Assembly: GCF_003710815.1 (NCBI RefSeq)
Contig: NZ_RHHP01000001.1
Coordinates: 186,001 to 250,000 of the forward strand
Direction: 5' to 3'
Length of the DNA stretch: 64,000 nt
Source of the DNA: Brevibacillus centrosporus
GTDB taxonomy: Bacteria; Bacillota; Bacilli; Brevibacillales; Brevibacillaceae
Part shown: positions 34,599-41,298 of the stretch, piece after piece
Position numbering within the stretch: the stretch's first letter is position 1
How the letters are laid out: each line of letters starts with the position of its first letter
The notes under the pieces: model-generated
Database searches by the model: none
What the model was told of the DNA's origin: nothing
What the model saw: only the letters and a program-made list of their open reading frames with translations
Made by a program: the position numbers and the translations under genes

Positions 34599-35564
34599 CT
34601 AAAGGGAAAAGTCCTCAGGCTTTAATTTCATCAAGTCTTCGCGGCGAAATTCATTGTTCCGCAGCAATCGAATCGCCTGGACTCGAATCGCTTTTTCAAT
34701 GCAATTACGAATATAGCGGGCATTGCTGAAATTCATCTGGAAAGGATCGGTTATGATCCCCATGATCGATCTCCTGATTTTTTCCACCGCTCCTCTGGTC
34801 AGCTCAAAATCTTTGTTCTTTGCCATCAGATTCGCGATCTCTAACAATTCGTCAACCGTGTAGTCGGCAAAATTGATGTGAATGGGGAAACGAGACGGCA
34901 GGCCCGGGTTTAATTCTAAAAAACTATCCATCTCATCGGTGTAGCCCGCAATGATGCAAATAAAATCCTTGTTGGAATCTTCAAGCGCTTTTGTCAAGCA
35001 ATCCACCGCTTCTTTTCCAAAATCCTTTTCACCGCCACGCGCCAGCGAATAGGCCTCATCGATAAAGAGAATCCCACCCATCGCTTTTTTCACCAAGTCC
35101 CGTGTTTTCTGGGCGGTGTGTCCGATAAATTCTCCCACTAAATCTGCACGCTCTACCTCGGTCAGATGCCCCTTGCTCAATATTCCCATTTCACGCAGGA
35201 TCTTTCCGAAGATGCGTGCCACCGTCGTCTTGCCTGTCCCCGGATTTCCTTTAAACACCATGTGAAACACTTGCTTTTCTGTCTTCAGATTTTGTCTTTC
35301 CCGCTCCTTGTTGATTTTAAGCAACGCGTAAATCTCGTATATGGTTTTCTTTGCTTCTTGGAGGCCGATTAATCCTTCCAGCTCATCAAACAGATTCTGC
35401 AGCTCGGTAGAAGCCGAAGCACTGATACTCTCCTGCAAAGTGGGCGATGTCGAAGTCGTCTGAGGCATTTCCCTTTTGAATACTACCTGAATGCGATTTG
35501 CCGTGCTTGTGGCTGAGCTTGACTCAAAGATCACGTTATTCTCCAATTGCTTCAAATTTATCAC
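34599..35564 (-). CDS. spoVK: Stage V sporulation protein K (AAA ATPase)
   Basis: A 311-321-residue AAA ATPase of the SpoVK/CbxX group, needed late in sporulation. Domain features are GLIGLQEAKKTIYEI, Walker A FKGNPGTGKTTVARIFG (about 106), Walker B GGILFIDEAYSLARGGEKDFG, sensor region FICIIAGYTDEMD and arginine finger LNPGLPSRFP. The start is uncertain: GTG 35564 has little spacing from its site, TTG 35555 has GGTGGGTGA, and GTG 35534 has GGAG 6 bases upstream. With the last choice the stop of a 59-codon upstream reading frame lies one base before the start. Position near hflX matches B. subtilis. Confidence 0.88.
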   Translation of the reverse strand: MINLKQLENNVIFESSSATSTANRIQVVFKREMPQTTSTSPTLQESISASASTELQNLFDELEGLIGLQEAKKTIYEIYALLKINKERERQNLKTEKQVFHMVFKGNPGTGKTTVARIFGKILREMGILSKGHLTEVERADLVGEFIGHTAQKTRDLVKKAMGGILFIDEAYSLARGGEKDFGKEAVDCLTKALEDSNKDFICIIAGYTDEMDSFLELNPGLPSRFPIHINFADYTVDELLEIANLMAKNKDFELTRGAVEKIRRSIMGIITDPFQMNFSNARYIRNCIEKAIRVQAIRLLRNNEFRREDLMKLKPEDFSL

Positions 35565-35733
35565 CCACCAATCGCTCTAGATTGAGTGTAGTTGTCGGAC
35601 TATGCCTTCTTTTCAGGGGCAGCCTGATTCGTCCTGGTTGGAGCAGCGCGAAGTTGGGGTAACCATGCTTTCCCCCCTGTTCGCCTGCCTCTTCGTCATA
35701 CATTAGTATACTCATGATTCAGGTAAACCTGCC

Positions 35734-36492
35734 CTATTTTTTCCATGCCAGCCTGTTGAACACCCAGGAGACAACGACCAACCCAAGCAGACTGCCTGAT
35801 AGAAACGGTACGACGCCAGACAAAAGCTGCTTCCCGCTAAGCGGCTCGGCGAAGGTCAGCAAATGTATAGAAGCGGCAGCACCCCCTGCCAGCACAATAC
35901 TCAGCCAATACCAGGCTTTGGTCGAAAGCGAAACCTCGCTTCCTTCAGGGAAAGCGGTACTTACCTCCTTTACTCGCCATACAGCTAGCGCTATCGCCGT
36001 TGCTCCGATGAGGGTACTGCCATGCTGAAGCCATTTATACACCGGAAAAGCAATCTCTCCCACCTCAATCAGAGACAGAAGCAGCGGAAAGGAAGTGACT
36101 GCCCAAGCTCCTTGATGCGTGAAGGAATCCCAGAGCAAATGACTTACGATGCCGAGCAGTGCGGAGTACACAAAGATCAGCCCGCTAATCCACAAGGGGT
36201 GTTTGCTTTGGTACGCCTCTCTCTTTTGGAGCCGCATCTGGACACCCCTGGGAAGGCACGTAAAAAGCGGTGCTTCTACCACATGACGAAACAACAGGCA
36301 CAGAGCCATCACTAGCGGCAGATCAAAAACAAAGATGCCGAGCAGTGTGTGGCTGTATGTGCTAAAAGCCTGCATGCGAAAGAAATATTCAAAGTCCGGC
36401 GCCATGCTGCCTGCGACTAACGCAGGAAAGTGAAAATATCGGGAGTGACGCAAAGGAAGGACAATCGCTGGATGAGCAAAAGTAAATGGCAT
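35734..36492 (-). CDS. DUF4184 family membrane protein
   Basis: A 252-residue membrane protein with about six hydrophobic helices. It opens with MPFTFAHPAIVLPL and VAGSMAPDFEYFF and continues with YSHTLLGIFVFDLP and SHLLWDSFTHQGAWA; these His- and Asp-containing pieces recall YdjM/phospholipase C-like membrane hydrolases, the group in which DUF4184 is placed. ATG 36492 follows AAGGTGAGG. It stands alone. Activity and substrate are unknown. Confidence 0.75.
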   Translation of the reverse strand: MPFTFAHPAIVLPLRHSRYFHFPALVAGSMAPDFEYFFRMQAFSTYSHTLLGIFVFDLPLVMALCLLFRHVVEAPLFTCLPRGVQMRLQKREAYQSKHPLWISGLIFVYSALLGIVSHLLWDSFTHQGAWAVTSFPLLLSLIEVGEIAFPVYKWLQHGSTLIGATAIALAVWRVKEVSTAFPEGSEVSLSTKAWYWLSIVLAGGAAASIHLLTFAEPLSGKQLLSGVVPFLSGSLLGLVVVSWVFNRLAWKK

Positions 36493-36553
36493 GAGAAACC
36501 TCACCTTTTTTTCAATTAAGGACGCTCATGCATGAGGATCGGATACGGTTATC

Positions 36554-36593
36554 AAAAAACACCCGACAAAGGCACAATATCCTCAGTCGAGTG
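36554..36593 (-). terminator. Terminator of the IF-3 paralog gene
   Basis: CACTCGAC and GTCGGGTG pair on the minus strand (36560-36593) with one G-T pair, followed by TTTTTTG. Confidence 0.8.
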
Positions 36594-36602
36594 CTGCTTC
36601 CT

Positions 36603-37094
36603 TTAAGCGGTTGGCACCAATAAAGCGATTACTTGCTTGCCGCTTACTTGTATGCCTTTCTCCTGTACCCCACAGTGCTTTAACTCCCGCACAAGCTGCT
36701 CGATCAATTGCTTGGCTTCCTGACTCTCTTTTTTCTCCAATCGAACGAGCAGCTGCACCGCGTCTCCCGAAGTCAGAATGCGCTCTGCCTGGCGCTTCTT
36801 GGTATCGTAATCATGCTCCTCAATAAATGCGCTCAAGCGAATTTCCTTAAGCTTCGGCCCTTTTTCTGCTTTGCGGCTTTTCGCACTTTCCTTGATTGCC
36901 TGTTGCTTGAAATCGGTCCGACCAACCAATTGGCACGGAGGGGGACTGCTCGCCAGGGAAAGGCATACCAGATCTACCTTCTGCTCCTTCGCTAGCTGCA
37001 GTGCCTCTTTTGTCGACATGATCCCCAAATCTTCTCCATTTACACCTGTGAGCGCTACTTCAGAAGCTTTAATCTTTTCATTCATAATCAACAT
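36603..37094 (-). CDS. Divergent stand-alone translation initiation factor IF-3 paralog
   Basis: A 163-residue protein with both IF-3 domains: N-terminal NEKIKASEVALTGVNGEDLG and TKEALQLAKEQKVDLVCLS, a charged linker, and C-terminal KEIRLSAFIEEHDYDTKKRQAE, quoted in part as LSAFIEEHDYDTK, with GDAVQLLVRLEKK. It differs from ordinary InfC: the PVCRIMDYGK block before the linker is replaced by PPCQLVGRTDFK, and the conserved RGRE-like segment after the beta strand reads EKKESQ. It uses an ATG start (37094) with GGGTGA upstream, not the rare ATT of infC, and rpmI-rplT are not beside it. I take it for a second IF-3, perhaps for special conditions. Confidence 0.8.
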   Translation of the reverse strand: MLIMNEKIKASEVALTGVNGEDLGIMSTKEALQLAKEQKVDLVCLSLASSPPPCQLVGRTDFKQQAIKESAKSRKAEKGPKLKEIRLSAFIEEHDYDTKKRQAERILTSGDAVQLLVRLEKKESQEAKQLIEQLVRELKHCGVQEKGIQVSGKQVIALLVPTA

Positions 37095-37190
37095 TTATTT
37101 CACCCGGTCCTTCCTGATGTCCACTATAATGATGATTGTACCATTTGCGGAAGGATGTATGAAGCAAGCTTTCCACTGCTTGCTTACCTC

Positions 37191-37219
37191 TTGACATGCC
37201 AATGAGAATCATTTACATT
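37191..37219 (+). promoter_or_regulatory. Promoter of the marR-MFS operon
   Basis: A perfect TTGACA (37191-37196), 17 bases and TACATT (37214-37219). A Fur-like sequence fills the spacer and -10. Confidence 0.65.
37201..37219. promoter_or_regulatory. Fur-like box
   Basis: AATGAGAATCATTTACATT agrees at 16 of 19 positions with the classical AATGATAATCATTATCATT. It overlaps the spacer and -10 of the marR promoter, so iron-bound Fur would repress the operon. Confidence 0.55.
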
Positions 37220-37223
37220 ACGC

Positions 37224-37243
37224 TTAGTTAGCCAGCTAAGTAA
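37224..37243. promoter_or_regulatory. Palindromic operator candidate for the MarR regulator
   Basis: TTAGTTAGC-CA-GCTAAGTAA is a 9-2-9 inverted repeat with one mismatch, between the -10 element and the ribosome binding site; typical place and length for MarR autorepression. Confidence 0.6.
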
Positions 37244-37257
37244 CTGGAGGAATCGTC

Positions 37258-37731
37258 TTGGAATTTGATTACGTAAATGCCTTAACCCATATTACGGGTC
37301 ATGTTATGAAGCTGCATCGACACAATCTTGACCTACTCATTCAAAAATACGATGTCTATCCAGGACAGCCTCCTTTGCTTATGCGCCTTTACCGTCATGG
37401 CGGCATGATGCAAAAGGATTTGGCACGCAGCATGAACGTTCAGCCTGCCACATTGACTGTGATGATTAACCGAATGGAGAAGTCCGGCCTTGTCACTCGC
37501 CAAGCAGACCCAAACGATCAACGTGTGTCGCGGGTGTACTTGACGGAAAAAGGCAAAGTAGCGACGAGAGCCGTGAAGGAAGCTTTGCAGCTGCTCGAGA
37601 CGCGATGTTTTGAGAATTTCACAGACGAGGAAACCGCCCTGTTACGGAATATGCTTACACGTCTGCACACTGATTTGGAGGCCTTCCAGCTTGAGTACAG
37701 TGAAAAGCGATCAGGTGATGCACAAGAATGA
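37258..37731 (+). CDS. MarR family transcriptional regulator
   Basis: A 157-residue winged-helix dimer of the MarR family. The DNA-binding part is visible as GGMMQKDLARSMNVQPATLTVMINRMEKSG (quoted in part: QKDLARSMNVQPATLTVMI) followed by the wing RQADPNDQRVSRVYLTEKG. Helices at both ends would form the dimer interface. TTG 37258 is the start, with GGAGGAA upstream. It precedes the MFS transporter gene by 31 bases and should repress both from the palindrome at 37224. Confidence 0.88.
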   Translation: MEFDYVNALTHITGHVMKLHRHNLDLLIQKYDVYPGQPPLLMRLYRHGGMMQKDLARSMNVQPATLTVMINRMEKSGLVTRQADPNDQRVSRVYLTEKGKVATRAVKEALQLLETRCFENFTDEETALLRNMLTRLHTDLEAFQLEYSEKRSGDAQE

Positions 37732-37762
37732 AGCAAGCCGGCGCAATTTATAACAGAAAGGT

Positions 37763-38998
37763 TTGAACAATTACTTGAACAATCTCGCTAAAAGCTTGGA
37801 AACACCGGAATCTTCTGTCAGTCGATCGCGAAGACTGGGGATTGCGGCCATTCTCGGTTCGCTTTCCGCATTTGGCCCTTTATCGCTGGATATGTACTTG
37901 CCTGCACTGCCTATGCTCGAGCCGGATTTACAGACAACAACCTCAATGGCACAGATGAGCTTGACTGCCTGCCTGATCGGTTTGTCGGTCGGCCAGTTGT
38001 TTGCAGGACCTCTGAGTGATGTCCAAGGACGTCGCAAGCCCTTATTGTTCGGACTGGTATTATACGCGCTGTCTTCCTTTCTTTGCGCCGTTGCTCCATC
38101 GATTTGGACATTCCTCTTGCTGCGCCTCGTTCAAGGAATGGCAGGATCAGCAGGTATCGTGATTGCACGCGCTACCGTCCGCGATATGTATGCTGGGACA
38201 GAACTGACCAAATTCTTTGCCCTGCTGATGCTGATCAATGGGATCGCTCCGATCGCAGCTCCGATTGTTGGCGGGCAGCTGCTCCAGGTGACATCCTGGC
38301 ACGGGGTTTTCGTCGTGCTTGCTTTGATCGGTGTGATCATGTTCTTCACCGTCATGTTTGGATTGCCGGAAACACTCCCTGCGGAAAAGCGCTCCAAAGG
38401 CGGTTTGGGCAATACGTTGACGACATTTAAGAACCTTCTGAAGGATCGTACGTTCATGGGCTATGCTCTCTCCCAGGGACTGGTGACTGCAGCGATGTTT
38501 GCCTATATTTCCGGTTCTCCGTTTGTCTTCCAGGAGATTTTCGGAGTATCTCCGCAAATGTTCAGCGTGATCTTCGCCGTCAATGGCATTGGGATCATCA
38601 TTGCGAGCCAAATTACCGGCAAGCTGGCAGGGAAAGTTAAAGAAACGAAGCTATTCGTCACGGGCATTTCCATCGCTGCAATTGCTGGGATCACTTTACT
38701 GGCGATGATCCTCCTCGGAGCAGGATTGTTTGCCGTACTTGTACCATTATTCTTCACTGTCTCATGCGTAGGAATCGTCGGTGCGACTGGCTTCTCGCTG
38801 GCCATGGCCAATCAGAGCAAAGCGGCAGGCAGCGCATCCGCACTCCAGGGCTTGATTTCGTTTATCGGCGGTGGAATCGTTGCCCCACTCGTAGGATTAG
38901 GTGGAAGCAGCACAGCGGTTCCGATGGGCCTTGTGATTGCAGCCACGACAATCGGCGCGACTCTCTGCTACGTGTTCATGATTCGTCGCAAAGCTTGA
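37763..38998 (+). CDS. Bcr/CflA-type MFS drug or metabolite exporter
   Basis: A 411-residue transporter with about 12 hydrophobic helices. Motifs of the DHA1 Bcr/CflA branch are LSLDMYLPALP (helix 1), GQLFAGPLSDVQGRRKPLL (motif A, loop 2-3), RLVQGMAGSAG (motif B) and ALLMLINGIAPIAAPIVGG (motif C). The start is uncertain: TTG 37763 is very near AGAAAGG and TTG 37775 is rather far. It follows the MarR gene and a Fur-like box controls the pair, so export of a siderophore or an iron-related compound is possible but not shown. Confidence 0.88.
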   Translation: MNNYLNNLAKSLETPESSVSRSRRLGIAAILGSLSAFGPLSLDMYLPALPMLEPDLQTTTSMAQMSLTACLIGLSVGQLFAGPLSDVQGRRKPLLFGLVLYALSSFLCAVAPSIWTFLLLRLVQGMAGSAGIVIARATVRDMYAGTELTKFFALLMLINGIAPIAAPIVGGQLLQVTSWHGVFVVLALIGVIMFFTVMFGLPETLPAEKRSKGGLGNTLTTFKNLLKDRTFMGYALSQGLVTAAMFAYISGSPFVFQEIFGVSPQMFSVIFAVNGIGIIIASQITGKLAGKVKETKLFVTGISIAAIAGITLLAMILLGAGLFAVLVPLFFTVSCVGIVGATGFSLAMANQSKAAGSASALQGLISFIGGGIVAPLVGLGGSSTAVPMGLVIAATTIGATLCYVFMIRRKA

Positions 38999-39022
38999 AG
39001 ATAGCTCTCCCTATTGCTTTAG

Positions 39023-39058
39023 AGCGGGCAAGGATGAGAATCCTGTGTCCGCTTTTTT
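39023..39058 (+). terminator. Terminator of the marR-MFS operon
   Basis: AGCGG-G-CAAGGAT and ATCCTGTGTCCGCT (39023-39053) pair with small mismatches, followed by six T. Confidence 0.7.
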
Positions 39059-39062
39059 GGCA

Positions 39063-39097
39063 AGAAAAAAAGCCTGGACTGATCAGATCCAGGCTTT
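39063..39097 (-). terminator. Terminator after hfq
   Basis: AAAGCCTGGA (39069-39078) pairs perfectly with TCCAGGCTTT (39088-39097); seven T follow on the minus strand. Confidence 0.88.
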
Positions 39098-39115
39098 CGG
39101 AATTACCGTTCGTTT

Positions 39116-39352
39116 TTATTGGTTGTTCTCTTGAGACATCAGAGAAACCGGGCGTTGCGGTGTGAAAGTAGAAATTGCATGCTTGTAAACCAGTTGCTGC
39201 TTGCCTTCGCTATCAATCACAATTGTGAAATTATCGAACGCTTTAATGTACCCACGTAATTGAAATCCGTTCACCAGGTAAATGGTGACCGCGATGTTTT
39301 CTTTCCGCAAATGATTCAAGAACGTATCTTGAATATTGATCGTCTGTTTCAT
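39116..39352 (-). CDS. hfq: RNA chaperone Hfq
   Basis: A 78-residue Sm-like hexameric RNA chaperone. [13 protein letters not shown] is the N-terminal helix, [25 protein letters not shown] the Sm1 part (quoted in part: [17 protein letters not shown]), and [12 protein letters not shown] the Sm2 motif with the YKHA RNA-binding site. ATG 39352 is chosen because AGGGGG then lies 8 bases upstream; ATG 39358 is too close. It follows miaA by 29 bases, the conserved order. Confidence 0.95.
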   Translation of the reverse strand: MKQTINIQDTFLNHLRKENIAVTIYLVNGFQLRGYIKAFDNFTIVIDSEGKQQLVYKHAISTFTPQRPVSLMSQENNQ

Positions 39353-39381
39353 GTACATTACCCCCTAAAAGGACTTGTATG

Positions 39382-40335
39382 TTATATATTCGGCAATTGT
39401 TGAAACTTTCCTGCCAATATCTGCTTGATAGTTTGCACGTTGTTTGGCCTCTGCTCCGGGTCCGTCATATCAAACCACTGAATTTCAGACATGCGCCGGA
39501 ACCAAGAAAGCTGCCGCTTTGCAAAATGTCGAGTTCGCTGCTTGATGTCATTTACCGCTTTTTCCAATGTAATTTCACCATACAAATACGGAACCAGTTC
39601 TTTGTATCCCAATCCTTGCATCGAGACAAGAGAAGCTTCGTATCCGCGATCGAGCAAGCCCCTGACCTCTTCAACCAGCCCTGCCTCGATCATCAGATCC
39701 ACCCGATGGTTAATTCGTTGATAAAGGACATCCCGATCCATCGTCAGGCCGATGAAGACTAAATCATACGGCGAGTGCTGCGCCCGCAATTGAAAATCGG
39801 ACATTTTGTACCCGCTGCTCTCGTAGATTTCGAGAGCGCGAATCACTCGCTTGACGTCATTCGGATGAAGTCTCTGTGCAGTGATCGGGTCCACCTGTGC
39901 AAGCCTGGCATGAAGCGCTTCCACGCCTTCCGTGTCAGCCAGTCTTTGCAGGCGATCGCGAAACTCTGGATCCTGCGAGGTTTGTGAGAATTGAAAGCGA
40001 TGGGTTACCGATTCTATGTACAGACCCGTTCCACCCACGATAAATGGCAAATGTCCGCGCTGATTGATCTCGGTGATCAATCGTGTGGCACTTTCCTGAA
40101 ATTGGGCAACAGAATATTCGTCACGCGGAGAAATAATATCGATCAAATGATGAGGCACACGTGCCAGCTCATGTGGCGACGCTTTTGCTGTGCCGATATC
40201 CATTTCGCGGTAGACCTGCATGGAGTCACCGGAAATAATCTCTCCGTCAAACTGTTCGGCCAGCTCCAGACTGAGATCCGTTTTGCCAACGGCTGTCGGG
40301 CCAATAATGACAACAAGCTTTTCTCTCTTGTGCAA
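39382..40335 (-). CDS. miaA: tRNA dimethylallyltransferase
   Basis: A 317-residue enzyme that adds the dimethylallyl group to A37 of tRNAs reading U-starting codons, the substrate for MiaB. The P-loop GPTAVGKTDLS, GDSMQVYREMDIGTAK, HHLIDIISP, FIVGGTGLYI and QRTRHFAKRQLSWFRR are the family motifs. A TTG start at 40335 is preferred because GGAGGGG then lies 7 bases upstream; GTG 40341 touches that site. The start lies 2 bases after the stop codon of the methyltransferase gene on the same strand. Confidence 0.93.
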   Translation of the reverse strand: MHKREKLVVIIGPTAVGKTDLSLELAEQFDGEIISGDSMQVYREMDIGTAKASPHELARVPHHLIDIISPRDEYSVAQFQESATRLITEINQRGHLPFIVGGTGLYIESVTHRFQFSQTSQDPEFRDRLQRLADTEGVEALHARLAQVDPITAQRLHPNDVKRVIRALEIYESSGYKMSDFQLRAQHSPYDLVFIGLTMDRDVLYQRINHRVDLMIEAGLVEEVRGLLDRGYEASLVSMQGLGYKELVPYLYGEITLEKAVNDIKQRTRHFAKRQLSWFRRMSEIQWFDMTDPEQRPNNVQTIKQILAGKFQQLPNI

Positions 40336-40337
40336 GG

Positions 40338-41123
40338 TCACTCCCCTCCACCTATCTCTTTGTAGCTGTACACGACCTGCTGGCCGCGTGAGCGAAATGG
40401 GGTAAAGCCAAACCGCTCGTACAATCGCCCTGTTTTGCCTTCTTTTACTACCACTCGTTTTTTGGCTACACGCAGCGCTTCGGAGATCGCCTCCTCACGC
40501 AGCATCTCCGCATTCGCGTACTCGCGAATCCCGGCAATTCCCGTGGAGCTGTGGACTGTCATCTCAAACATCGGGTCGAAATAGACGACATCAAACGAGC
40601 CATCGGGCAGTCCCTTCAGAACATCCAGATGGTTTCCACATTGAACTTCAATGCGTCGCATCGCTTCTTCCAATGCCCGATCGTCAGACGACCAGTGCTG
40701 GAAACCATCTTCTACTAAGATGGCCAGAACCCGCTCTGACTCGATACCCACGACTTGTCCCTCCACACCCGTAGCATGTGCAAATACAATGGCATCAGCT
40801 CCCAGACCCAAGGTGGCATCTAGGACACGGTCGCCTGGTTGAATTTGGCAAGCAGCAAGCATAGTATCAGTATCGCCTCGCACTAGCCGCTTTATACGAA
40901 AAGCAGAAGTGTTCGGATGAAAAAAGAATGGCTTTTTCCCCGGCACTTCCAGACGCGCACCTAGCGCCGACACGACAAGAACTTCATCGTCTCCAGATCG
41001 TCTTCGCAGCTCGTTTAGCGATAAATCTCCACGCTTGGTAATCGTTTGGCCAAACCGCTCAGCCAGTTTTGCTGCATGGTGCAGGGTTTCCAAACAAGGC
41101 GCAAGCCCGGTGGTTACAATCAT
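40338..41123 (-). CDS. Class I SAM-dependent methyltransferase, RsmJ-like
   Basis: A 261-residue protein with a Rossmann methyltransferase core: VLDATLGLGADAIVFAHATG (motif I, about 98-117), VVGIESERVL (motif II) and VVYFDPMFEMT (motif IV). FHPNTSAFRIKRLVRGDTD, cited in part as FHPNTSAFRIKRL, precedes the core. This layout resembles RsmJ (16S rRNA m2G1516) and its Firmicute relatives. ATG 41123 follows GAGGAG. The gene lies between mutL and miaA. The actual substrate is not shown. Confidence 0.8.
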   Translation of the reverse strand: MIVTTGLAPCLETLHHAAKLAERFGQTITKRGDLSLNELRRRSGDDEVLVVSALGARLEVPGKKPFFFHPNTSAFRIKRLVRGDTDTMLAACQIQPGDRVLDATLGLGADAIVFAHATGVEGQVVGIESERVLAILVEDGFQHWSSDDRALEEAMRRIEVQCGNHLDVLKGLPDGSFDVVYFDPMFEMTVHSSTGIAGIREYANAEMLREEAISEALRVAKKRVVVKEGKTGRLYERFGFTPFRSRGQQVVYSYKEIGGGE

Positions 41124-41237
41124 GTGTCGTTTCTACTCCTCAAATGTCTGTCCCAGGTGGACGGAAACTCTTTTATTGTACGCAGGATTAAATTGGAGAG
41201 TCAAACAAATTCTTTTCTAAACTGTCGGCTTCTCCGG

Positions 41238-41271
41238 TTTGAAAAATCCCCAGGATATGGGTCCTGAGGAT
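41238..41271 (-). terminator. Terminator after mutL
   Basis: ATCCCCAGGA and TCCTGAGGAT (41246-41271) pair with one G-T, followed by TTTTC on the minus strand. Confidence 0.75.
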
Positions 41272-41298
41272 GATAAAAAAGCTGATTTCCTTGCGATT

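Noticed and set aside
35697..35712. CATACATT as a sigma-E -10 element near spoVK
   Set aside because: It is on the plus strand, away from spoVK, and no -35 is at the needed distance.
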